A stretch of 64,000 bases of DNA from Sorangium aterium. Its GTDB lineage: Bacteria > Myxococcota_A > Polyangia > Polyangiales > Polyangiaceae. The stretch lies in contig NZ_JAQNDK010000002.1 in NCBI RefSeq assembly GCF_028368935.1, forward strand, positions 496,001-560,000. Reading direction: 5' to 3'. This document shows positions 37,641-46,097 of the stretch, piece by piece; position 1 is the first letter of the stretch, and each line of letters begins with the position of its first letter. Under the pieces are notes generated by a model. It saw nothing but the letters and a program-made list of their open reading frames with translations, ran no database searches and was not told where the DNA came from. The position numbers and the translations under genes were made by a program.

Positions 37641-38986
37641 GGCGCGCCTCCGAGGAGCGCCTGCGCGCGGTGCGCCGCGTCGCGCCCGAAGTGGAGCGCG
37701 TCCTCCATCGAGGAGTAGTTCCAGCCGCCGTAGCGCCCGCACGAGAGGATGCGCTGGCCCTCGAGGAACGGCCGCACCGCCTCCAGCGAGCCGAAATAGC
37801 TGTGATCGAACACGACGTACGCGTGGTCGATGCGGCGCAGGCGGGCGAAGCGGATGGCGCTCGGGGCGGGGATGAGGCCCATCTCGACGAGGCCTTCGGC
37901 GACGCGGGGGAGCAGCGCCGCGAGATCGGGCTCGGCGCGATCGGCGAGCTCGACGTAGAGGCCGGCCTTGCCCGGCGGGGCCATGGCGGCGGAGAAGTGG
38001 GAGTAGCAGCCCACGCGGTAGAACGGGTACTTCGCCTCCGGGACGTACACCCAGTGCAGCGGCTGCCCGCACGGTGTGTCGAGCGCCACATCGAGGTAGT
38101 AGAGGTGCGTGCAGCGCAGCCGGGAAGCCGCCTCGCCGACGGCGCGAGGCGCGTCCGAGAGGAGCCTGACGAGCGCGGGCAGCGGCGCGGACGAGACGAG
38201 CACGTCGTACCGGACGACCTCGTCGTCGAACACGAGCTCGCGCGCGCGCCAGTCGATCGACCTGGGAGCGCGGCTGAGCTCGATCGCCGGCGTCCCCGCG
38301 TCCCGCGGCCGCTGCTCGGCGAGCGCCCGCGCGAGCCCGTGCGTCAGCTGTCCGATGCCGAGCCGCGGGTAGAGGAACCTCGCGTTGTAGCCGAGCTCCC
38401 GATCGTTCAGCCCGACCGATCCGGCGAGCACGTCCTCCAGCTTGGGTATCGGGACGAAGCGGGAGCACCAGTCGGCGGTGATCTCGCTCGGGTGCACCCC
38501 CCAGAGGCGGCTGTTGTAGGGGATCATGAAGTGGCGGCTGATCCCCTCGCCGAAGTGCGCCAGACAGAACTCCTCGAAGTTCCTTGGCTGAGGTCTGTCC
38601 TTGGCGAAGTGCGCCTCGACGAAACCGCGGAGGCAGTCGTAGGCCACCGCGGGCGGCAGGCCGAAGGTGTTCGCCTGGAACGGATAGCGGGTGTACGTGC
38701 CGTTCGACCAGATCATCGAACGCCGCTCGATCTCGAGCGGGTCGGGGCCCAGCCACCCCAGCGCGAGCTCACGGGTCGCGGGGTCGCGCAGGTGGAGGAG
38801 ATGCCCTGTCCGATCGAAGCGGAAGCCGGCGTCCTCGAGCGTGATCGCGTGGCCGCCCGGGCGCGGCAGGCGCTCGAACACCCGGTGCGGCACGCCGGCC
38901 CGCCCCAGGTGGTACGCCGCTGCCATGCCCGTCAGGCCGGCGCCGAGGATCGCGACGGGAACGCTGGAGATCGTGGGTCGGGTCAT
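37637..38986 (-). CDS. FAD-binding oxidoreductase of the GLF/protoporphyrinogen-oxidase-like superfamily
   Basis: 449 aa. The N-terminal Rossmann site AILGAGLTGMAAAYHLGRAG is followed by FERLPRPGGHA and RFDRTGHLLHL, then WSNGTYTRYPFQANTFGLP and FGEGISRHFMIPYNSRLWG. The C-terminus has ILSCGRYGGWNYSSMEDAL. This block pattern is seen in UDP-galactopyranose-mutase-like amine-oxidase-family proteins found in polysaccharide clusters. It is coupled by a GTGA overlap to the glycosyltransferase that follows, supporting a role in glycan or glycolipid synthesis rather than haem. ATG 38986 is preferred over an upstream in-frame ATG with an Arg-rich leader. Confidence 0.75.
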   Translation of the reverse strand: MTRPTISSVPVAILGAGLTGMAAAYHLGRAGVPHRVFERLPRPGGHAITLEDAGFRFDRTGHLLHLRDPATRELALGWLGPDPLEIERRSMIWSNGTYTRYPFQANTFGLPPAVAYDCLRGFVEAHFAKDRPQPRNFEEFCLAHFGEGISRHFMIPYNSRLWGVHPSEITADWCSRFVPIPKLEDVLAGSVGLNDRELGYNARFLYPRLGIGQLTHGLARALAEQRPRDAGTPAIELSRAPRSIDWRARELVFDDEVVRYDVLVSSAPLPALVRLLSDAPRAVGEAASRLRCTHLYYLDVALDTPCGQPLHWVYVPEAKYPFYRVGCYSHFSAAMAPPGKAGLYVELADRAEPDLAALLPRVAEGLVEMGLIPAPSAIRFARLRRIDHAYVVFDHSYFGSLEAVRPFLEGQRILSCGRYGGWNYSSMEDALHFGRDAAHRAQALLGGAP

Positions 38987-39215
38987 CGCTCGCGGCCCGG
39001 CCGCGGCCGCGAAGACACCATCTCCCCGGTGCGTCGTCAAGGCACGCTGCCGTCCCGGCGCTCCTCGGCGCATGCTGGATTTCCCGCCTTCGACGTAAGG
39101 CGCGCGGAGCTCCACGCATGCCGCGCAAAGACCGCCGTTGGCGCCTCCGCCCAGAGCGACTAGGTGTGGAGAGGTCCCAGCGCGCGCCGCGCGTCCCAGG
39201 GCGTCCGAGGTGCAG

Positions 39216-41196
39216 ATGCCGATCCCCCGCCGGAAGTCCGTTCAAGTCACCGGGAGGACCCTCTACCTGACCGAGGACCCGGCGCTCCTGAAACAGCAGC
39301 TGGCGGGCGGCGAGCTTCGCTTCGATCCCGAGCAGCACGCGCTGATCGACAACATCTCGACCGACGAGCTCACGCCGGGCTGGGTCTGTTACTACTACGA
39401 CGAGACGCTCGCCCGTTACTGCCTGGTCGGGCTGCGCGGCGGGCACATCGAGCGCGACGCCATCAAGAACGGCGGCTTCGGCGTCATCGTCAGCGGGCGC
39501 TCGAAGGGGTGCGGCAGCTCGCGCGAGACGGCGCCGTACTCGGAGCGTGAGGCGGGGATCCAGATCGTCGTCGCGCGCAGCATCGAGAAGATCTACGGCC
39601 AGAACTGCCAGAACATCGGGCTGCTCACGACGACCGATTTCTCGCTCCTCGACCGGATCGCGCGGGGCGACGAGATCCCGATCGGCGAGTTCACCCGCGG
39701 GCTCGACCCGATCAGCGCCGACGTCGTCGAGTACGGTGGCCTCTTCACCTACAACAAGGCCCGGATGGCCGGCGAGGTCTCGCCGCCCACCCTGGCCACG
39801 CCGCCGCGGCCGATGACGCTGTGCGAGAAGATCATCGCGGCGCACGCGATCGTGGACGCCCGGGCAGGGAAGATCGGCGTCCCCGCGGTGAAGCCTGGAG
39901 ACGCGCTCTTCGCCCGCATCGACGTGCGCTTCTCGCACGAGTACGTCACGCCGATGGCCGAGTCGCTCTTCCGGGCGGGCGTCGGGCCGGACGCGGTCGT
40001 GACCGAGCCGGAGAGCGTCTTCGCGTTCCGGGATCACCTGACGTTCCTCGAACGCGTGATGCCGGAGGCTCACCTCAGGCTCGGCCTGCGGGAGCAGGCG
40101 GCCTCGCTCGCGACGGTGCAGCAGGCGTTCACCGAGCGGCACGGGATCAAGCTGTACGGCGAGGTCGAGCGCGACGGCAGGACCGTGGGCTCGGAGGCCA
40201 TCTGCCACAACAAGGTGATCGAGGAGCTCGCGCTGCCAGGGCAGATCGTCGCCGGGACCGACTCGCACACCTGCATGGCGGGGGCGCTCGGGTGCTTCGC
40301 GTTCGGCGTCGGCTCGACGGACATGGCGAACGCGTGGCTCACGCGCGACGTCCGCGTCGCGGTGCCGCAGTCGGTACGCTTCAACCTGACCGGGCGGCTC
40401 AAGCCGGGGGTCACGGCGAAGGACGTGATGCTGTTCCTGCTCTCGCAGCCGTTCTGGAAGACGGGCCAGGGCATCGGCAAGGTGCTCGAGTTCGCCGGCG
40501 ATGGCGTCCGCGCGATGGGCCTCGACGAGCGGGCGACGCTCACCAACATGGCGGTCGAGGCGGGCGGCTTCACGGGGATCATCGAGGCCGACGAGGAGAT
40601 CGTGCGCTACCTCGTCGAGCAGCGCGGGCTCGCCGCGGAGGACGTGCGCGCGCGCATCGTGCGCGCCGATCCAGGCGCGGAGTACATGGCGACGTTCGAC
40701 GTCGATCTCGCGTCGGTCGAGCCGATGGTCGCGACGCCGGGCGATCCGCGGAACGGCGTGCCGCTGCGGTCGCTCGACGAGATCGCCGGCGCCGGTGAAG
40801 ATCGACATCGCGTACGGAGGCTCGTGCACGGGCGGCAAGAAGGCCGACATGGACATGTACGCGTCCGTGCTGCGCCAGGCGGTCGAGCGGGGCAAGCGCG
40901 TCGCTGACGGCGTGCACCTCTACATCCAGTTCGGCTCGCAGGACATCCGCCGCTACGCCGAGGCCAAGGGCTACCTCGAGATCTTCGAGAAAGCCGGCGC
41001 CGAGCTCGTCGACCCCTCCTGCGGCGCGTGCATCAAGGCCGGCCCCGGTGTATCCGACCGCAAGGAACAGGTCACGGTCTCGGCCATCAACCGGAACTTC
41101 CCGGGACGAAGCGGACCCGGCCAGGTCTACCTGGCCAGTCCCCTCATCGTCGCGGCGAGCGCGATTGCGGGGAAGATCGCATTCCCGGAATCATGA
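39216..41196 (+). pseudogene. Aconitase/isopropylmalate-dehydratase-family hydro-lyase, frame broken near 40790
   Basis: Starting at ATG 39216, the first part reads an N-terminal swivel (LeuD-like) domain with SKGCGSSRETAPYSE. It continues into the catalytic domain (GTDSHTCMAGALGCFAFGVG). It then loses frame between about 40781 and 40798 and runs to a stop at 40905-40907. The family sequence resumes one frame over with VKIDIAYGGSCTGGKKADMD and DPSCGACIKAGPG, the cysteines that hold the 4Fe-4S cluster, to the stop at 41194-41196. One extra base (GGCGCCGG instead of GGCCCGG-like) would restore a 660-aa protein. The swivel-first order is the reverse of aconitase. It may be a true pseudogene or a sequencing error; no slippery heptamer is visible. 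Confidence 0.8.
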
Positions 41197-41330
41197 CGCA
41201 GAGCGCCTATCGCGGTAATACACACATAGTGGCCGCAATCGGCATCATGGAAAAACGAATGCTTTCCACGGAAGTGCACCGTACGCTAAGGTGCTCTTCT
41301 GTGGCGGATCGGGAGGAGCCCCAAGAGCGT

Positions 41331-41561
41331 ATGACCGACAAGGACACGCTGGCGAAAAACAACGAAGCCTCGAAGACGGACAAGCGGAAGCAGAGCCTCT
41401 ACTTTCCGGAGTCGATGCTGCAGGAAATCAAGGAGGAAGCGGCGCGGCTCGATCGCTCGCTTTCTTGGGTTGTGCAGCGCGCGTGGAAGCTGGCGCGGAT
41501 AGACATCAAAAAGCTTCCGAGTGTCAATGACGTGGCTGACGACGAGGACAGCGGCGACTAA
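41331..41561 (+). CDS. Small TIGR04563-type ribbon-helix-helix-like protein
   Basis: 76 aa. The core KRKQSLYFPESMLQEIKEEA followed by RLDRSLSWVVQRAWKLAR is the pattern of the TIGR04563 family, a myxobacterial group of small ribbon-helix-helix-like (probably DNA-binding) proteins. The tail is acidic (VADDEDSGD). GGAGGAG lies 12 bases before ATG 41331; a longer form from 41247 is possible. The upstream stretch is only about 50% GC in places (41221-41280), so a promoter there is plausible. It stands alone, 42 bp before the hydrolase gene. Confidence 0.78.
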   Translation: MTDKDTLAKNNEASKTDKRKQSLYFPESMLQEIKEEAARLDRSLSWVVQRAWKLARIDIKKLPSVNDVADDEDSGD

Positions 41562-41603
41562 CATCGCCGCGAGCCTCGCGTAAGCCGCGTCGCTCGGGGA
41601 TCG

Positions 41604-42668
41604 ATGGGTCGAGAGCTTTTCGCCGCCGGGAAGGACGGTACGCGGATTTACGTCCGCTACCGAGAAGGTCCCGGCGGCAGCGGAAGCTTTGCCAGCGGGG
41701 TCGGGGCGGGCTCGGGACGCCTCACCGCGGTGCTCTGCGACGGCATCGCGTGCGACGGCTTCATCTGGAAGTACCTGTGGGACGACCTGGCCCGTACGGT
41801 CAACGTCGCCCACTGGAACTATCGCGGCCACGGTCGGAGCAGCTTGCCTGGTGATCCGCAGGCGGTCGAGCTGAGCGATCACGCCAGCGATCTCGCTGCA
41901 GTGCGCGCGTCGATCGGCGACGGCCCGGTGGTGCTCTTCGGGCACTCGATGGGTTGCCAGGTCGTCCTGGAGCACCTGCGGACCCACCGCGAAGGGGTGC
42001 GCGGGCTCGTGCTGATCTGCGGCTCGTCCGGCAGGATCACGCACCACTTCAAGGGCACGGACGTGCTCGCGCAGCTCTTGCCGCGCCTGATCGAGCAGGT
42101 CGACGCGTACCCGCACATCGCTCGCGCGATCTGGAGCCGCGTGCCGGCGCCGATGGCGCTGCGGATCGCGCTGCTCACGCGGGAGGTCGACGCGAGCGCG
42201 GTCACCCCGGCGGATCTGCTGCCGTACATGCGGCACATGGTCGACATCGATTTTTCGATGTTCCTCCACATGCTGCGCAGCGCTGGCGAGCACTCGACGC
42301 TCGATCTGCTCCCGCAGATCGACGTGCCCGCGCTCGTGATCGCGGGCGATCGCGACACGTTCACCCCGCCTCGGCTCGCAGAGGAGATGGCGGCGGCGCT
42401 GCCGCGCGGAGAGCTGATGATGGTGAGCGGCGGAACGCACGTCGTCCCGCTGGAGCGCAAGAAGATGGTCATCGAGCGCGTGGAGCAGTTCCTCCTCGAG
42501 CGCGTCATCGGCGGCGCATCGCTCGGGGCGAGCGCGCGGGCGTCAGGCTTTCAGGCTCCGACCGAAGACGGGCGCTCGCGGTCGCCGACCGAGGAGGCGT
42601 CGTCGCAGCGCCTCGCCGAGGGGGGGTCCTCGCCGGACCCTCCGCGCGGGCTCTCGAAGGACGGATGA
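41604..42668 (+). CDS. Alpha/beta-hydrolase
   Basis: 354 aa. The nucleophile elbow GHSMGCQVVLEHL, the acid residue in AGDRDTFTPP and the late His in GGTHVVPLERK complete the catalytic triad. NYRGHGRSS is the usual loop after strand 4. It lacks a signal peptide. A Ser/Arg/Glu-rich C-terminal tail of about 50 residues is not part of the fold. Substrate unknown. The stop overlaps the ATG of the following lipoprotein gene (ATGA at 42665-42668), so the two are coupled. Confidence 0.88.
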   Translation: MGRELFAAGKDGTRIYVRYREGPGGSGSFASGVGAGSGRLTAVLCDGIACDGFIWKYLWDDLARTVNVAHWNYRGHGRSSLPGDPQAVELSDHASDLAAVRASIGDGPVVLFGHSMGCQVVLEHLRTHREGVRGLVLICGSSGRITHHFKGTDVLAQLLPRLIEQVDAYPHIARAIWSRVPAPMALRIALLTREVDASAVTPADLLPYMRHMVDIDFSMFLHMLRSAGEHSTLDLLPQIDVPALVIAGDRDTFTPPRLAEEMAAALPRGELMMVSGGTHVVPLERKKMVIERVEQFLLERVIGGASLGASARASGFQAPTEDGRSRSPTEEASSQRLAEGGSSPDPPRGLSKDG

Positions 42669-43873
42669 GCCGGTGCGCGCGCGACCTGCGCGCCCCCGGA
42701 TCGGCGCGCGGACTTCTGCGTCGCCTCGGCGGCGTGGGGGCGCAGCGCATGCTCGTCGCAGCGGCGCTGCTCGCGGTCTCGTGCGCGCGACCATCGTCCG
42801 AGCGCAGCGACGGGTCCGTCGGCGCGATCGCTCCGCTCGTCGACGAGGAGAGCGCGCCCGCGATCGGCGCGCCTCCGACACGCCAGCCAGCCGAGCCGCG
42901 CCCGCCGGTCGAGCCGCGCGCGCCGGTCGAGCCGCGCCCGCCGGCCGAGCCGCGCTCGCCTCCCGCGTCGAGCGCCTGGGCCGCGGGGGACGTGCGCGTC
43001 GCGCGCGCCCTCCAGCGTTCGCCCCTGCGCGCGCTGCGGCTCACGGGCAAGGTGGCGGACGGCCGGTTCGAGGCGACGCTCGCGCTAAGCGCACCCGTGG
43101 AAGGAGCGGCCCCGCGCGAGGTGAAGGTGAAGCTCGCGCCGGCGCAGAAGAAGGCCCCGCTCGCGTTCCGGCGCCCGCTCGCGTTCTACCGCATGGCGAA
43201 GGCGCTCGGCGCGCATGTCGTGCCCGCGGCAGCGGCGCGGCGCATCGGCATCGGTGAGCTCGCGGCCCTCCTCGGCCGGGAGCCGAACGCTCGCAAGCTG
43301 CTGCGTCGCTTCGCCGTCATGAACGACGGGACGGTCGACGCGCTGGTCCTCGCGCCCGCTCCCGGTCCGCCCGGCCCGCGCTGGGTCTCGTCTCGCCGGC
43401 GGTCCGTGCGCTTCGACGACGCGCCCGAGCTCGATGTGTGGGCGCGCTGGGCTCGGTCGCCGTCGCCCGTGCGCGGCGAGCGCGCGGCCATCCTCCGCGA
43501 CTACCTGGAGGTGCTGGTGCTCGATTACCTGGCGGGCAACGGGCTTCGAAAGGAGATCGTCATCGACGTGCACGCGGGAGCGCTCAGCCTGGAGGCCAAC
43601 GCGAGCGCCTTCCCGCTGCACGTGAAGGCGCACGAGCTCGACCGGCAGCTCGAGCGCCTCGTGGAGGCGGTGCGGTTCCCCCGGGCCCTTCGCGATGCGC
43701 TCGCGCGCTTCGGCCCCGAGGAGGCCGCCGCGGCGCTGCGCCCCGGCGGCATCGAGGAGGAGCTGGTGCCGCCGCGCGCGCTCGTCGAGCTCGAGGAGCG
43801 GAGGCAAGCGCTGCTCAGCCTGATCGCGGCGAAGCTCGCCGACCGGGGAGAGGACGCCGTGCTCAGCCTCTAG
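42665..43873 (+). CDS. Lipoprotein with degenerate kinase-like domain
   Basis: 402 aa, coupled by ATGA to the hydrolase. The hydrophobic stretch MLVAAALLAVSCARP is a lipobox-type signal, although the frame starts 28 residues earlier. A Pro/Glu/Arg tandem repeat (EPRPPVEPRAPVEPRPP) forms the spacer. The rest has AFYRMAKALGAHVVPAAAAR, then ILRDYLEVLVLDYLAGNGLR and ALSLEANASAFPL. These recall the Fam20C/HipA-like kinases of myxobacteria (VFDYLTGNWDR..., VDNDAAF in relatives), but the catalytic and metal Asp positions appear replaced. A pseudokinase is my inference from memory of the family. Confidence 0.65.
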   Translation: MSRCARDLRAPGSARGLLRRLGGVGAQRMLVAAALLAVSCARPSSERSDGSVGAIAPLVDEESAPAIGAPPTRQPAEPRPPVEPRAPVEPRPPAEPRSPPASSAWAAGDVRVARALQRSPLRALRLTGKVADGRFEATLALSAPVEGAAPREVKVKLAPAQKKAPLAFRRPLAFYRMAKALGAHVVPAAAARRIGIGELAALLGREPNARKLLRRFAVMNDGTVDALVLAPAPGPPGPRWVSSRRRSVRFDDAPELDVWARWARSPSPVRGERAAILRDYLEVLVLDYLAGNGLRKEIVIDVHAGALSLEANASAFPLHVKAHELDRQLERLVEAVRFPRALRDALARFGPEEAAAALRPGGIEEELVPPRALVELEERRQALLSLIAAKLADRGEDAVLSL

Positions 43874-43964
43874 CGCTCCCCGCCTCCAGCGCTCGTCCCT
43901 GCGAGAGGGCTTCCCGCGCGCCGCATCTTGATCTCCGGCGGCGGCAGGGCGATTACGTCACCCC

Positions 43965-44405
43965 GTGATCGACGTCGCGACCCTGCAGCGCTGGACGGAG
44001 GAGATCGGCTACAGCGCCGAGCTGACGAAGCCGTCGACCCTGCGCATCCGTCCGCACGAGGAAGGGGTCCTCGAGCTCCCTCCGTTCTACGTCCAGTGCA
44101 CCGAGAACTGGGTCGTGCTCTCGATGTTCGGCGTGCTCGATCTGTTCGACACGCAGCACGACGGCGCTGTGGTGCCCACCCTGGCCGAGGACACCGGCCA
44201 GGTGCGCGGGTTGCTCCGTCACCTGCTCGAGGCCAACCGCGACATGCGCGTCGCCAAGTTCGCCCTCGATGATCGGAACGAGATCCTGCTGTGCGCCGAG
44301 CTGCCCACCGAGTCGCTCGATCGCTCGGAGTTCGTCGACGCGGTCGAGCGGATCATCGAATACGGTACGACCTACCGGCACACGCTGCTCGGCGCCGACA
44401 CCTGA
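43965..44405 (+). CDS. YbjN-domain protein
   Basis: 146 aa, no signal or membrane segment. The sequence ENWVVLSMFGVLDLF, then LEANRDMRVAKFALDDRNEILLCAELPTESLDRSEFVDAV, is the YbjN/type-III-chaperone-like fold with its alternating strands and final long helix. Members are small cytosolic proteins of unclear function, some linked to stress or sensing. It is an orphan gene, convergent with the FGE-like gene 42 bases downstream. Confidence 0.8.
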   Translation: MIDVATLQRWTEEIGYSAELTKPSTLRIRPHEEGVLELPPFYVQCTENWVVLSMFGVLDLFDTQHDGAVVPTLAEDTGQVRGLLRHLLEANRDMRVAKFALDDRNEILLCAELPTESLDRSEFVDAVERIIEYGTTYRHTLLGADT

Positions 44406-44447
44406 GGCGCCGGGGCGTGTCGGTGTCCGGTCCGCGCCGCCGCGGGG

Positions 44448-45737
44448 TCACTTCTGCGTGATCACCACGCGGTTGTCGTCCCGGTAGGTGATGTTGCCCG
44501 ACTCGCCGCGGCAGTCCCAGCAGGTCGCCCACGTGAGCCGTCGCCGCACGTAGCCGTTGAACCCGAGCGCGAGCGGCCCCGGGTCGTCCTTGAGCAGCAG
44601 CGACGACGCGATGCGGTAGCGGTCTCCAGGGAGCTTCAGGAACGCGACGATGAACGCGTCGTCGTCGGCCTTTCCCGTCACGACGAGCACCTCCTCGCCC
44701 GGGACCGGGTTCCAGAGCAGCGGAGACGTCGTGAGCGTTGTGTTCGGGGGCAGGCCGGCCTCGGGCTGGCTCGCCGCAGCGCCGCTCGGCGAGAGCCGCG
44801 TCCGGCCCCGGCTGAGCACGGCGTTCGCGTCGTCGGGCTCCTTGAAGAAGGAGATCTTCCCGCCGAGGTCGCGCAGCTGCGGCACCGACGCGAGCAGCTC
44901 TGCGACCTGCTGCGGCCCGATCTCCGCGCGCCGGAACGTCTGCTGCCATTGCGGCGACGGGATCGACGCCGCGTTCGGCGCGCCGTGGCAGCACCGGAAG
45001 CCGATGTCGTCGCCCGACACCGCCGGATCGACCGCCGCGCGGCGCGCGCACCGGTGATCCACGGCGCTCGCGCTCGCCGTGGCCCCGCGCACGGCGGCGG
45101 CCTTGGGCTGGAGGTTCTCGATCGGCGCGATGTCGCTCGCGGTCCACTCGCGCAGCGCGGCGCCCATGCCGACGACGCCGAACCCGGATGCGCACGACGC
45201 GGGCGCCTTGGCGCACGCCGGGTCCCACGCCGCGCCGCCCGCGTAGGGCGTCCCCTCGGGGCCCTTGCACGCGCGCTCCCACTCGAGCTCGGTGCACAGC
45301 CTCCCGCCGGCTTGCTGGCAGAGCTCCGAGGCGCGCGCCCGCGTCACCCCGGTGAGCGGAGCCTGCGCAGGATCGTTCGGGTACGGGGTGCGATCGACGG
45401 TGAAGCCGCCCAGCTCGACGTCGAGCAACGCCGGCTCGAGCGTCGGATCGCGCCCCTTGTCGCCGGGCGTGCTGCCCGCGACGAGCTTTCCGGCGGGGAT
45501 CTCGATCCGCGCGGGCCCGGCCGCCGCGGCGCCAGCCCGCGGCGTCGCGCTCGCAGCGGGCGACTCGTTCTCGGCCGCCTCGAGCACCTTCCCTTGCGGC
45601 GCGGGCGCCTGCGGGGCGCCTCCGTCCGCGCGATGATTCTCCCCGGGCTCTCGCTGCTCGGCGCGGCTGCAGCCGGCCCCTCCGGCGATGCCGGCGGCGA
45701 GCAGGATCAGGGCAACGGCAGGCGTCCTCGTCGGCAC
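44448..45737 (-). CDS. FGE/SUMF1-like domain lipoprotein, probably non-catalytic
   Basis: 429 aa. A signal peptide with lipobox GGAGC is followed by a low-complexity spacer to about residue 75. The FGE-sulfatase-like region (about 75-250) shows GGRLCTELEWERACKGPEG, LREWTASD and the terminal GDDIGFRCC. It lacks the S-x-C-type active-site cysteine pair of true formylglycine-generating enzymes, and parts of the fold are shortened. The last about 180 residues are a separate unrecognised domain with CWDC. Such proteins in myxobacteria are probably carbohydrate or ligand binders (inference). Confidence 0.75.
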   Translation of the reverse strand: MPTRTPAVALILLAAGIAGGAGCSRAEQREPGENHRADGGAPQAPAPQGKVLEAAENESPAASATPRAGAAAAGPARIEIPAGKLVAGSTPGDKGRDPTLEPALLDVELGGFTVDRTPYPNDPAQAPLTGVTRARASELCQQAGGRLCTELEWERACKGPEGTPYAGGAAWDPACAKAPASCASGFGVVGMGAALREWTASDIAPIENLQPKAAAVRGATASASAVDHRCARRAAVDPAVSGDDIGFRCCHGAPNAASIPSPQWQQTFRRAEIGPQQVAELLASVPQLRDLGGKISFFKEPDDANAVLSRGRTRLSPSGAAASQPEAGLPPNTTLTTSPLLWNPVPGEEVLVVTGKADDDAFIVAFLKLPGDRYRIASSLLLKDDPGPLALGFNGYVRRRLTWATCWDCRGESGNITYRDDNRVVITQK

Positions 45738-45799
45738 GGTTCCTCGAAAGCGCCTCGCCTTATGTCGCAGGACCCCTCGCCCGTCAAAGTGCCCGCGCT

Positions 45800-46087
45800 A
45801 TGCTGGCCGGGATGGGGCAGGGCGTGAGCGGCGCACCGGATCCGATGGCCTCGCAGATGGCGCAGCTCCTCGCTGGCAGCGATCTCGACGAGCTGCGCGA
45901 GATCGTGAGGCGGTGGGTCGCCGAGGCGCCGACCGAGGGCGTGCGCCGTCACTACCAGGAGCTCGGTGGCCGCCTCGTCGACCTCAAGGCGGCGCTCGCC
46001 GAGAACCCCGTGCAACCCACGATCGCGGAGCTGGAGCAGGCGCTCACGATGATGCTCCGGCTCGCCGCGTCGAGCCCGAGGACGTGA
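45800..46087 (+). CDS. Small hypothetical protein, 95 aa
   Basis: It is helical and acidic (QLLAGSDLDELREIVRRWVA, then LGGRLVDLKAALAENP and IAELEQALTMMLRLA), without signal or known motif. The start could instead be the ATG at 45812 or 45845; none has a strong ribosome-binding site. It ends 10 bases before the prepilin-peptidase gene, so an operon is likely. Its predicted amphipathic helices suggest a protein-protein role, but nothing more can be said. Confidence 0.5.
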   Translation: MLAGMGQGVSGAPDPMASQMAQLLAGSDLDELREIVRRWVAEAPTEGVRRHYQELGGRLVDLKAALAENPVQPTIAELEQALTMMLRLAASSPRT

Positions 46088-46097
46088 GCCCCAGGTG

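Noticed and set aside
40781-40798. Programmed frameshifting as explanation for the aconitase break
   Set aside because: No slippery heptamer or downstream stem suited to recoding is evident; pseudogene or sequence error is simpler.
42894-42970. Short tandem repeats that could suggest a CRISPR-like array
   Set aside because: They encode a Pro/Glu/Arg repeat inside the lipoprotein frame and there are no unique spacers.
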